Positions 17,908-26,177 of a stretch of 29,318 bases of DNA are shown here, one piece after another. Each line of letters begins with the position of its first letter. Positions within the stretch are counted from its first letter, which is position 1. A program made the position numbers and the translations under genes. This stretch comes from JBDSYA01 sp039925865 (lineage in GTDB: Bacteria > Bacteroidota > Ignavibacteria > Tepidaquicellales > Tepidaquicellaceae). The stretch covers positions 1 to 29,318 of the forward strand of contig JBDSYA010000039.1 of the NCBI GenBank assembly GCA_039925865.1, in the 5' to 3' direction. The notes under the pieces were generated by a model. That model made no database searches and was not told the DNA's origin. It saw only the letters and a program-made list of their open reading frames with translations.

Positions 17908-18888
17908 TCACTTGTAATACTTTTCAATAAAAAACATTTCCGAAAAATATTGATTCTTCCACTGAGGATTGACAGCGTCGGCAAGCAAACCTTCTAATGA
18001 TCCCAATGTATAAAAGCAATTTCTTTTATCTGATGAAAGATCCTGTTCATCGGCTCTTCTAAGTTGAAGAGGAAAAATGTTTGAATAAAATGAATCTGAA
18101 AGATCAACATCTTTAAGGTTAGTAAATGCTTCCGAATGCTGATAGTCATGTTGAATACATTCTGATACTTTTATTTCAGTATATTTTGCAATGCCCTCCT
18201 GCCAGATCTGAAATGAAAAATATTTATAATCATTATCCTTTAATAAAGATCTGAACATTTTTCTTTCGGACAGATATTTTTCAAACAGATAATTAAATGA
18301 AACCGTATTCAAATATAACACAGCAGTTTTAGCGGCGAGTATTAATTTTTTATACTGATCAGAGATCACCTGATCGTCATACGGAAATTTATAGTTCAGC
18401 ATCCACATTCCTGTTTTATCATCCCCGGCCAGATCAAGGCTGTCCACACCTGATAAATAGTTTTCACTTTCAAACTGAAGCTGATGAAAGTGTTCATGTA
18501 TGAGTATCAATACCCATTCACGGCTATTCTTATTTGTATTTTCGGGTGTGCCTATGACTATTGTTGATACTCCGTTAACGGCAGGAAAGGTCGCAAGAAG
18601 ATTTTTACCAAATACTCTCGGCCTTTTGTAAATATTACTGGCAAGAATCGTATCAAAATATATGAATTTAAAATCCGGTGTCGGTAAAATGTGATTTACC
18701 AGATACTCATTATCATCAGTAACTAATAATATTGCGATATTTATAATATTCCATCCCGTCCATACTTCTTTGCAATGATCAACGATCTTTACTGCTTCAC
18801 TTATCCTTATCTTGTCTTCATAACGAAAATCATTATCAGCTAAGGCATCCGAAACAAAAATTATTAACAACATTAAAACTTTTTTCAT
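17908..18888 (-). CDS. Putative secreted zinc metallopeptidase (HExxH protein) of unassigned family
   Basis: A 326-residue protein with a signal peptide (about 1-17, ending DALAD). The segment VLILIHEHFHQLQF places a HExxH motif at His131-Glu132-His135, the usual zinc site of metallopeptidases. About 95 residues later WQEGIAKYTE offers Glu231 as a plausible third ligand in the EGxAxY context seen in gluzincins. Length and order fit a single-domain peptidase, but I cannot name its family. No sorting domain is seen, so it is probably periplasmic. It lies 137 bp upstream of the choice-of-anchor-V gene on the same strand and diverges from the methyltransferase gene. Catalytic activity is inferred from motifs only. 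Confidence 0.7.
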   Translation of the reverse strand: MKKVLMLLIIFVSDALADNDFRYEDKIRISEAVKIVDHCKEVWTGWNIINIAILLVTDDNEYLVNHILPTPDFKFIYFDTILASNIYKRPRVFGKNLLATFPAVNGVSTIVIGTPENTNKNSREWVLILIHEHFHQLQFESENYLSGVDSLDLAGDDKTGMWMLNYKFPYDDQVISDQYKKLILAAKTAVLYLNTVSFNYLFEKYLSERKMFRSLLKDNDYKYFSFQIWQEGIAKYTEIKVSECIQHDYQHSEAFTNLKDVDLSDSFYSNIFPLQLRRADEQDLSSDKRNCFYTLGSLEGLLADAVNPQWKNQYFSEMFFIEKYYK

Positions 18889-19127
18889 AAAATGAGATTG
18901 AATTTATAAATTGATACGAAGCGTATAAACCGTTTGTTTGAAAATTTGAAATATTTGATCCTGAAGTTTATTTCTTTTTTTCTAATTTATTATTCACAGA
19001 GCTTAATTATTAGTCATCTAACTAATCTAAACTCAACCAGATTAATTATTATTGTAAATCATATATGAATTCAATAATTTGGCGCAAGGGATAATTTGTC
19101 ATTTACTGATAATTAAAATTGATATCT

Positions 19128-19982
19128 ATGTTTGATAATTACAGAAAGAAATTTATTTCGGAATTCAAAGATAAGGTAAGAAAAACAATCCGCGAAAACG
19201 GATACACTCAAAGCTATATTCCTTATAAAAAATTTTTAAATGAATATAACATAACAAGTTCGAAGTCTGAATATCCTAAATGTGAATTCGGTTTGGCAGT
19301 TCCGCCTAAAGAATTCCGATCGGGATACGATGTTGATGATAATAAATATCTGGAAGGTGCACAAATAGATGTATCGAAGATGTTTAAGATTATGAAAGAA
19401 GCCGGGTTTTTAATTAATGATGGAATGAAAATTCTTGACTTTGGCTGCAGCTCCGGAAGAATGATACGCAGACTGAAAACACTTGCTGACACATGTGAGA
19501 TCTGGGGAACTGATGTCAGCGCTGATTTTATTTACTGGTGCAATCAATATCTAAACCCTCCCTTTCACTTTGCAACAAATACTTTCAATGCGCACCTGCC
19601 ATTCGAAGATAAATATTTCAACTTTATTTACTCCGGCTCAGTCTTTACTCATATAGATAATCTTATTGAAAGCTGGTTTTTAGAACTGAGAAGGATAATG
19701 ACTAATGACGGTCATTTATATATCACCGTCCATGATAATCACACCGTGAAAATTTTCGATGACAAAAAGGATATTCCTTTAGCATCATATGTCAATAAAA
19801 GTTCGTTTTATAAAAAAGCCATAAAAGATTTTGATTTTTTTGTAATGAACCGCTCGAGGTCTCCTTTGGTTTTTTTTGATATGCAGTATTTAGAAAAGAT
19901 CTTTACTCCAATGTTTCATATCATCTCGGTTACTCCGGAAGCATATGGATATCAGACAGGAATTCTGTTGAAAAAGAAATAA
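19128..19982 (+). CDS. SAM-dependent class I methyltransferase
   Basis: A cytosolic protein of 284 residues with a Methyltransf_11/25-type Rossmann domain. Motif I is ILDFGCSSGR at about 100-110, followed by an acidic strand end (WGTDVS). Motif IV-like FNFIYSGSVFTHI lies at about 160-175, and FLELRRIMTNDGHLYITV matches the usual motif after it. An N-terminal extension of about 95 residues (including EFRSGYDV) precedes the catalytic core and may help bind substrate. I chose ATG at 19128; an in-frame TTG nine bases upstream is less likely. The substrate is unknown. It diverges from the metallopeptidase gene across 239 bp and is 61 bp ahead of the beta-propeller gene. Confidence 0.85.
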   Translation: MFDNYRKKFISEFKDKVRKTIRENGYTQSYIPYKKFLNEYNITSSKSEYPKCEFGLAVPPKEFRSGYDVDDNKYLEGAQIDVSKMFKIMKEAGFLINDGMKILDFGCSSGRMIRRLKTLADTCEIWGTDVSADFIYWCNQYLNPPFHFATNTFNAHLPFEDKYFNFIYSGSVFTHIDNLIESWFLELRRIMTNDGHLYITVHDNHTVKIFDDKKDIPLASYVNKSSFYKKAIKDFDFFVMNRSRSPLVFFDMQYLEKIFTPMFHIISVTPEAYGYQTGILLKKK

Positions 19983-20043
19983 TTTTATAACTTTAAATGA
20001 ACATGCATTCATAATAATTTTTAAAAATTTAACTTTAAACATC

Positions 20044-21705
20044 ATGTATAAAATATTGTTGCTCTTGATTTTCATATGTACAAATGTACATTCACAGGAT
20101 AATCTGATCGGTAAAAAAGAAATTTCAGTATTTGAGAATGGTTCAGTAAAAAAGAAAACTTTACTCAATCCTCAGCCGAATAATGGTCAGCAGTATAACG
20201 GAAACGGAAATTATTCCGGCCTCAATAATTTTTTCGGAAACAATACCGCAGTAAGATGGTCCTTTAATGATGCAACAGCGATCGGAGATTTTACCATCCT
20301 CAGCGGTAACGGCAAATATAATGTGACAAGCTGGAATCTCAATTCACACAGGATATCCTTATACAATAATCTCAGCCCGACTCCTGTATGGGAGTATCCA
20401 ACTGATCCGAATGTGTACCTGAGTTTTCTTACAATCTCAGATACAGGCGGTGTGATTGGTACAGGCTCTTATCAGAATATTCTTCTTTTTAATAATTCAT
20501 CTAACGTACCGTTCTTTAATTTTGACCTGACCCGCCTCGCTGATACAGGCATTGCTACCGGACTCGATATCTCAAATGACGGAAAATTTTTAGTTGCCAG
20601 TGTTTCACGACAGGATTCAAGTACGATTTTTGGTTTTAATTCTACTTCAAATGTTCCGGTATGGTCACGAAAGATTATTCCTACTATCACTGTCGGGGGC
20701 GCAGGAATTCAGGGAGTAAGGATGTCTGCCAATGATTCATTGGTTATCATAAATACTTATGCTGAATTTTATGTGATCAGAGCTTATACCGGACAACTTA
20801 TTTTTCAGGGTCTTATCAATCCATCCTCACCTAGCAGCGGTACGCAGGTTGCACAGGGCATCAGCGGCAACGGAAATGTTATTTCAACAATCAACTACTC
20901 GGGTTTTGTAAGGGTTTATCAGTGGAACGGTACCACTTATAATTTCATCTGGGCAAATCAGGAACCGCCGGGAACATTTTTTAACTGGTATACATGCGTC
21001 GAGATCTCCGACGATGGCCAGAATATTGCTGCGGGCACATTAAATTTTGTAAGCTCAAGTTCTTTTGACGGAAAAATAAAATTATTTAAGACGAGCGGGA
21101 CCGGAATTCCGATCTGGACATATGCGGGATGTGGTGATGAAGTATCTGCGCTTTCATTTTCAAATAACGGAAATATTTTAGCGGCATCATCATGGGGAGA
21201 ATTTAATAATATTACAGAAGATCTTTTTATATTTAAAACGTTTTTAGGCGGAACACCTATTTTTAAACTTAATACTTCAGGCTCATTATTTTACTGCAGC
21301 ACTTCAAATGACGGGAAAACCGTTACTGCAAGCGGTAAGGCAGTTCATGCACGGCAGTTTGGAAATGGCGGATTATTATTTAATATTGATGTTGATACTT
21401 CTGATATTCCTACTTCAATATTAAATTACAAAGGTTCTGTTACCGGTTTTCAGCTTATGCAAAATTATCCCAATCCGTTTAATCCTAAAACTATTATCAG
21501 CTATCAGCTGGCTGCTGCCGGTCATGCTGCTCTCAGAATATTCAACATGTCAGGTAAAGAGATTACAACTTTGGTTAATGAAAATCAAAATGCAGGTAAT
21601 TATGAAGTTGAATTTGATGCTGAGCATTTGCCAAGCGGAATTTATTTTTATGAATTGAAAACTGAAGCTTACAGTGTAACTAAAAAAATGATCCTGATAA
21701 AATAA
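20044..21705 (+). CDS. Secreted WD40/PQQ-like beta-propeller protein with type A sorting domain
   Basis: A 553-residue exported protein. The signal peptide (about 1-17, ending NVHSQ) precedes a series of blade-like repeats between about 60 and 440. These share patterns such as ISNDGKFLVASVS, ISDDGQNIAAGTL and FSNNGNILAASSW, typical of WD40/YVTN-type propellers. The C-terminal sorting domain begins near 467 with YPNPFNP (475-481), RIFNMSGKEITTL and SGIYFYELKTE, and ends in MILIK, indicating delivery by type IX secretion. The propeller is probably a binding scaffold; no catalytic motif is seen and no ligand can be named. It follows the methyltransferase gene on the same strand. Confidence 0.88.
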   Translation: MYKILLLLIFICTNVHSQDNLIGKKEISVFENGSVKKKTLLNPQPNNGQQYNGNGNYSGLNNFFGNNTAVRWSFNDATAIGDFTILSGNGKYNVTSWNLNSHRISLYNNLSPTPVWEYPTDPNVYLSFLTISDTGGVIGTGSYQNILLFNNSSNVPFFNFDLTRLADTGIATGLDISNDGKFLVASVSRQDSSTIFGFNSTSNVPVWSRKIIPTITVGGAGIQGVRMSANDSLVIINTYAEFYVIRAYTGQLIFQGLINPSSPSSGTQVAQGISGNGNVISTINYSGFVRVYQWNGTTYNFIWANQEPPGTFFNWYTCVEISDDGQNIAAGTLNFVSSSSFDGKIKLFKTSGTGIPIWTYAGCGDEVSALSFSNNGNILAASSWGEFNNITEDLFIFKTFLGGTPIFKLNTSGSLFYCSTSNDGKTVTASGKAVHARQFGNGGLLFNIDVDTSDIPTSILNYKGSVTGFQLMQNYPNPFNPKTIISYQLAAAGHAALRIFNMSGKEITTLVNENQNAGNYEVEFDAEHLPSGIYFYELKTEAYSVTKKMILIK

Positions 21706-21840
21706 TTAATCTTGGAAGGTTGGATTCTACAGTAGTGACCAACACGTTTAGGAAATATTTAAATATCCTTTATTAATTCAAAATTCTTGAAATTATCACC
21801 ACCTGCCCCGAGGACAGTTTCTCAGAATTCTCATTTTACC

Positions 21841-21908
21841 ACTAAGTCTCAAAGACTCTAAGAAAAATTGTTACAAATTTTTTCAACTTTGAGCCTAAGA
21901 GTCTTAGT
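21841..21908. repeat. Imperfect dyad with CACTAAG-type repeats before miaA
   Basis: ACTAAG (21841-21846) pairs with CTTAGT (21903-21908) and, inside it, CTCAAAG (21848-21854) pairs with CTTTGAG (21887-21893). A further GACTCTAAG/CTAAGAGTC set lies within the arms in swapped order. It fills much of the 268-bp gap between the propeller gene and miaA and may act as a weak terminator or be a dispersed repeat. No gene is seen in the gap. Confidence 0.5.
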
Positions 21909-21973
21909 AGTATAAGTTTTTATTAGTTTAAGACAGTCTCAAGGTCAGGGATGTTGAAACATCAGATTCACAA

Positions 21974-22900
21974 ATGAAAAAAGCTTTAGCTATCGTAGGC
22001 CCGACAGCATCGGGAAAAACAAAGTTATCAATTGAAATTTCAAAACTTTTAGATGGAGAAATTATCTCCGCCGATTCACGTCAAATCTACAAAAATATTC
22101 CAATTGCAACATCTCATCCTGCCGAAGAAGATCTCAAATCTATAAAACATTATTTCATTAATGAACTAGAGCTTAACGAATATTTCAGCGCAGGCCAATT
22201 TGGCAAAAAAGGCAGATCCATTGTAAAAGAAATATTTTCTAAAAATAAAACACCGCTAATTATAGGCGGAAGCGGGCTCTATGTGCGCTCACTGATAGAC
22301 GGGTTCTTTGAAGATGAGATCGAGAGTAAACACATCCGTGAAGAACTTTACAAAGAGTTAGAGATTCATGGTGAAGATCATTTATATGATGAACTGGAAA
22401 AAACAGATCCCGAAACTTTTTCTAAAATTCCTAAAAGAAAAATCAGAAGAGTTATCAGAGCACTGGAAATTTATCTCGCTTCCGGTAAGAAGTTATCTGA
22501 ATTTCATAATACTAACATCGATGTTGAATTTGAAACCATTCAGATCGCATTAATGCATGACAGAAAAGATTTATATAACAGTATAAACGAAAGGGTCGAT
22601 GAAATGATCGAAGCCGGCCTTATAGATGAGATAAAAAGCCTGAAGGAAAAGGGTTATCATTATAAAACTCACAATTCTCTGAACACTGTCGGTATTAAAG
22701 AAGTATTCAAATTTTTTGATGGTGAATTAGATCTTGAAACTATGATATCGCTTATTAAACAAAATACACGTCGCTATGCCAAAAGACAGCTGACCTGGTT
22801 TAGAAAAGATAAGAGAATAAACTGGATCGAAGTAAATGAATGCAATGATGTTACGAAATTAGCGGAGACTGCTCTGAAGATTTTTAATTCCGGAGTTTAA
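21974..22900 (+). CDS. miaA: tRNA dimethylallyltransferase
   Basis: Adds a dimethylallyl group to N6 of adenosine 37 in tRNAs reading codons that begin with U, the first step of ms2i6A formation. The 308 residues are normal for the family. The P-loop GPTASGKT is at 9-16, the DSRQIYK motif at 34-40, IGGSGLYVRSLIDG at about 98-111, and the C-terminal basic stretch QNTRRYAKRQLTWFRKD at about 264-280 is intact. The start is ATG. It has no partner gene alongside, and the converging minus-strand gene begins its stop 24 bp downstream with no clear terminator between. Identification is secure. Confidence 0.98.
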   Translation: MKKALAIVGPTASGKTKLSIEISKLLDGEIISADSRQIYKNIPIATSHPAEEDLKSIKHYFINELELNEYFSAGQFGKKGRSIVKEIFSKNKTPLIIGGSGLYVRSLIDGFFEDEIESKHIREELYKELEIHGEDHLYDELEKTDPETFSKIPKRKIRRVIRALEIYLASGKKLSEFHNTNIDVEFETIQIALMHDRKDLYNSINERVDEMIEAGLIDEIKSLKEKGYHYKTHNSLNTVGIKEVFKFFDGELDLETMISLIKQNTRRYAKRQLTWFRKDKRINWIEVNECNDVTKLAETALKIFNSGV

Positions 22901-22923
22901 ACTAAAGAATTTTGTGTTTCTAT

Positions 22924-23598
22924 TTATTGTGATACTAATTGCTCTAAATATTTTTCTTTCAGTAATGGTGTGATACGGTATCTGTCATCACCAAATTCAT
23001 CTAACATTGATCTTAAAATATTATATATAATTTCAATGCCGATCTTTTCGCTCCAGTCTATCGGCCCAAAGGGATAATTAGTGCCGAGCTTCATAGCAGT
23101 ATCAATGTCTTCCTTATTAGACGTGCCTTCCTGCAATACCAGATAGGCTTCATTTATTATCATTGAAATGATCCGCATTGATATCATACCAATCCTGTCC
23201 TTCACAATAAAAACTTCCTTTTCAAGATCTTCAAAAAGCTTTTTGGATCTTTCGAAATTCTCAGGGGATGTCAAATTCGTTTTTGAAAGTTCAATTGCTT
23301 TTGCTTTAGAGAATGTGGGATAAATTCCCGCACCGATGATCCTTTCTGGAAATCTTGAATTTGCTGATTGTTCGAGGGCAGTGATGCAAAGCGAAGAAGA
23401 TATTAAAATACCTTTTGAATTCTTATCATCGATAAAATTCAGAATATTAAATTTAATTTCTTTGTTGGAATTTGTAAGTTCGAAAATGAATTCGACAGAT
23501 TCATCAAGTTCATCTGCAATATCAAATTTATTTTTCAGAAGTTCCGAAAGTTCGGCCATCAAAGGTTCGTTGTCTCCGATTAAAAAAACTTTTTCCAT
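22924..23598 (-). CDS. 3-hydroxyacyl-CoA dehydrogenase-like protein, probably not a working dehydrogenase
   Basis: A 224-residue protein shorter than typical bacterial 3-hydroxybutyryl-CoA dehydrogenases (about 280). The C-terminal helical domain is clear: VKDRIGM (132-138), INEAYLVLQEG (148-158), EDIDTAMKLGTNYPFGPIDW (163-182). In the N-terminal half only traces of the fold remain (SSSLCITALE at 67-76, FPERIIGA at 83-90), and the glycine-rich NAD motif is missing from the start (VFLIGDNEP). Aligned by eye, the catalytic histidine of the family GxHFFNP motif is Gly91 and the asparagine of FIVNR is Met141, while the glutamate (Glu103) is kept. It may be a pseudoenzyme or binding protein. The start ATG lies 13 bp from the divergent TIGR02757 start. 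Confidence 0.8.
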   Translation of the reverse strand: MEKVFLIGDNEPLMAELSELLKNKFDIADELDESVEFIFELTNSNKEIKFNILNFIDDKNSKGILISSSLCITALEQSANSRFPERIIGAGIYPTFSKAKAIELSKTNLTSPENFERSKKLFEDLEKEVFIVKDRIGMISMRIISMIINEAYLVLQEGTSNKEDIDTAMKLGTNYPFGPIDWSEKIGIEIIYNILRSMLDEFGDDRYRITPLLKEKYLEQLVSQ

Positions 23599-23611
23599 TA
23601 AATGATTTTAA

Positions 23612-24382
23612 TTGAATAAAAAAGAATTAAAGATTTTTTTAGAGGATCAGTATTTAAAATACAAAAAAAAATATTCATCAAAAGATCCTGTATGGAATCT
23701 GCACAGATTCAGTGATGACAAAGATATTGAAATAGCGGGTCTTATCACATCCTGTTATTCCTACGGAAAAGTTGATCAGATAAATTTGTTTCTTCTGAAA
23801 TTCCTGAAAAATATTAATTTTAAAGTTTACGAATTTACTTCTAATTATTCCGAACATAAAGACAAAAAATATCTGGATGGACTTAACTATCGCTTTAATA
23901 CTGATGATGATCTTTCTGTTTTATTACTAAATATCAAACGGGTAATAAATGAAAACGGAAGCTTGAAGAATTCATTTCTCAATTCGTTTAAAGATTCTGA
24001 TGAAAACATTCTTCCGGCACTTACTGATTTCACAATTAACATTAACAAAACAGTAATTGAGAATTCATATTACGGATATCTGATACCATCTCCTTTAAAA
24101 AATTCCACCTGCAAACGTCTGAATCTGTACTTAAGATGGATGATAAGAAAAGATGAGATCGATCCGGGAACCTGGAGCGATAAGATAAGTACCTCAAAAC
24201 TTGTAATGCCTGTGGACACTCATATTTACAGGGTTTCAAGAAAACTCAAGCTTGTAAAAAGAAAATCCTGCGATATGAAATTTGCTGTCGAGCTGACAGC
24301 CAAACTTAAGCAGTTTGATGAATCTGATCCCGTCAAGTATGATTTTGCCCTTTGTCATGCAGGGATAGATAAAACTTTGTGA
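23612..24382 (+). CDS. TIGR02757 (DUF2400) family protein
   Basis: A 256-residue cytosolic protein of the TIGR02757 family, whose biochemical role is not settled. Family features are the N-terminal DPVWNLHRFSDDKDIEIAGLI segment (about 27-47) and the C-terminal VDTHIYRVSRKLKLV (about 202-216) and DPVKYDFALCHAGI (about 240-253). The length is normal. The start is TTG: an in-frame TAA ends immediately upstream (23609-23611), so no earlier start exists, and the next in-frame ATG would remove conserved sequence. It is divergent from the dehydrogenase-like gene across 13 bp, so its promoter must lie inside that gene. The repeat block begins about 30 bp after its stop. Confidence 0.88.
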   Translation: MNKKELKIFLEDQYLKYKKKYSSKDPVWNLHRFSDDKDIEIAGLITSCYSYGKVDQINLFLLKFLKNINFKVYEFTSNYSEHKDKKYLDGLNYRFNTDDDLSVLLLNIKRVINENGSLKNSFLNSFKDSDENILPALTDFTININKTVIENSYYGYLIPSPLKNSTCKRLNLYLRWMIRKDEIDPGTWSDKISTSKLVMPVDTHIYRVSRKLKLVKRKSCDMKFAVELTAKLKQFDESDPVKYDFALCHAGIDKTL

Positions 24383-24413
24383 ATGTGATTCGGATGGAAC
24401 AATGTTGTTGCTT

Positions 24414-24537
24414 TGTCATGCTGAGCAAAGCGAAGCATCCATGAACCTAAATGATGCTTATACTCAGTTGAAGTTCAATGAACAACGTATTAGCGCGATT
24501 TGATGTTTCTGGATCCTTCGCTTCGCTCAGGATGACA
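24414..24537. repeat. 124-bp palindromic repeat element, copy A
   Basis: Inverted arms begin TGTCATGCTGAGC and end GCTCAGGATGACA, each about 27 bp, around a 70-bp centre. It matches copy B with about 10 differences in 124 positions. The left arm folds by ATGCT/AGCAT and the right by ATCCT/AGGAT, so the two arms differ by a compensating base-pair change. No transposase is encoded near it. Confidence 0.9.
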
Positions 24538-24598
24538 AATGTTGTTAAATTTCGTGATGTGATAAAAAACCTCACAAAGAAAATTTCCCAAAATGGTT

Positions 24599-24722
24599 TG
24601 TCATGCTGAGCAAAGCGAAGCATCCAGGAGCCTAAATGATGCTTATAATCTATTGATGTTCAATGAACAACGTGTTAGCGAGCTTTGATTTTTCTGGATC
24701 CTTCGCTTCGCTCAGGATGACA
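24599..24722. repeat. 124-bp palindromic repeat element, copy B
   Basis: Same length, arms and centre as copy A (shared centre includes AATGATGCTTATA and TTCAATGAACAACG), with about 92% identity. Copies A and B are separated by 61 unrelated bases. The right arm also forms the first unit of the following tandem duplication. Confidence 0.9.
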
Positions 24723-24887
24723 AAAATTTCTAACTCCTGTTTTCAGACTTGTTATATTATCCTGTTTCTAAATCCTTCGCTTCGCTCAGGATGACAAAAA
24801 TTTATAACTCCTGTTTACAGACTTAGTATATTATCCTGTTTCTGATCCTTCCTGCCTGCTGCAGGCAAGCGCTTCGCTCAGGATGAC
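24698..24887. repeat. Tandem duplication of a repeat arm with its flank, plus a third disrupted arm
   Basis: A unit starting ATCCTTCGCTTCGCTCAGG and running into unique flank (CTCCTGTTT...TATTATCCTG) occurs at 24698-24771 and 24772-24844 with a handful of differences. A third arm at 24845-24887 carries an inserted hairpin, TGCCTGC-T-GCAGGCA (24853-24867). The unit length (73-74 bp) with no spacer variation and only two full copies rules out a CRISPR. The rest of the gap to the peptidase gene (24888-25014) holds nothing I can identify. Confidence 0.85.
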
Positions 24888-25014
24888 AAAAGGTGGAACG
24901 GATGTGCTTTGCAATTCTTTATCATTAATATTCCAGCTATAACTTGGATTGAAATTACCTGTCATTATAAGTATCTTTAAAGTTAACGGATATTTAAAAT
25001 CATAACATAGAAAT

Positions 25015-26145
25015 TTGAGCCGGCTGGATAAGATCAAAAGTAAATTTGACGAATTACATATAGATTCCTTCCTGATAAAAAAGCTTCCCAATATCAGATA
25101 TATCACAGGTTTTTCGGGCAGTGCTGCTTCAGTGCTTTTAACAATTGATAAAAATTATTTCATAACCGATTTTCGATATAAGACCCAGTCCGGCCAGGAA
25201 GTGTCAAAGGATTTTGAGGTAATAATATATACTCAGAACTCTGATATGTTTTTGAATGATATCATCTCAAAACACAAACTAAAAAGCATAGGGTTCGAAT
25301 CCAATTTTTTAACATTTGCCGAGGCAGAAAATATTGCTAAAATTCTTTCTAAAGAAACACATGGATTTAAAAAAGTCAAAGGAATGGAAAATGAAAAAAT
25401 ACAGTGGAACACTCATGTAAAGTTTGTACCTGTTGACAGCTTAATTGAAAATATTACAATTGTAAAAAATGAATCTGAGATTGATTTAACAATGAAAGCA
25501 GTTGAAATAACGGATAAAACTTTTACCGAACTTTTAAATATTATAAAGCCGGGAATGACAGAACGGGAAGTTTCAGCAGAGATCTCTTATCTTCAGAAAA
25601 AATTCGGAGCTGACGGAGATTCATTTGATGCTATAGTTGCATCGGGTGAACGTAGTGCTTTCCCTCATGCGCGGGCTACGGATAAAATTATAAATAACGG
25701 AGAATTGCTCAAGCTTGATTTCGGATGTACAGTTCAAGGAATGAAATCAGATCTTACAAGAACAATTGCCATTGGAAATGTTAACGGTGAACTTCGAAAA
25801 ATCTACGACATAGTAAAAGATGCACAACAACGGGCTCTCGACAATGTTAAAGCCGGTATTTCAGGAAAAGTACTGGATGCTGTTGCAAGAGATTATATAA
25901 AAGAAAAAGGATATGGAAATAATTTCGGACATGGGCTTGGGCACGGGCTTGGATATGACATACATGAGAAACCTTCTATAAATGAGAGATGCGAATATGA
26001 ACTTGAGATAAATAATATAGTGACAATAGAGCCGGGGATTTATTTAGAAGGATTAGGCGGCGTAAGAATTGAAGATGACATAGTTGTAAAGGAAAACGGC
26101 TGTGATGTGTTGAATAAGTCAACGAAAGAATTTATAACTTTATAA
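25015..26145 (+). CDS. M24 family metallopeptidase (Xaa-Pro aminopeptidase/prolidase type)
   Basis: A cytosolic aminopeptidase acting on peptides with proline at position two, or on Xaa-Pro dipeptides. The 376 residues form a creatinase N-terminal domain (about 1-130, with NIRYITGFSGSAA) and a pita-bread catalytic domain (about 150-376). All five metal ligands are in place with family spacing: Asp235, Asp246, His310, Glu339 and Glu353. The associated HGLGHGLGYDIHE and IEPGIYLEG motifs are intact. The start is TTG; an in-frame TAA lies 12 bp upstream and the next in-frame ATG is near residue 78, within the N-domain. It leads a close-packed set of four genes, with 32 bp to the glycosyltransferase. 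PepP and PepQ cannot be told apart here. Confidence 0.93.
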   Translation: MSRLDKIKSKFDELHIDSFLIKKLPNIRYITGFSGSAASVLLTIDKNYFITDFRYKTQSGQEVSKDFEVIIYTQNSDMFLNDIISKHKLKSIGFESNFLTFAEAENIAKILSKETHGFKKVKGMENEKIQWNTHVKFVPVDSLIENITIVKNESEIDLTMKAVEITDKTFTELLNIIKPGMTEREVSAEISYLQKKFGADGDSFDAIVASGERSAFPHARATDKIINNGELLKLDFGCTVQGMKSDLTRTIAIGNVNGELRKIYDIVKDAQQRALDNVKAGISGKVLDAVARDYIKEKGYGNNFGHGLGHGLGYDIHEKPSINERCEYELEINNIVTIEPGIYLEGLGGVRIEDDIVVKENGCDVLNKSTKEFITL

Positions 26146-26177
26146 TAAATTTATCTGATAATCAGCGACCTGTATAT

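Noticed and set aside
19119..19127. TTG start for the methyltransferase
   Set aside because: An ATG nine bases downstream gives a natural N-terminus (MFDNYRKK) and no upstream residues are needed.
24698..24887. Possible CRISPR-like array
   Set aside because: Only two full units of 73-74 bp plus a disrupted one, the units include the flank with no distinct spacers, and no cas genes are present.
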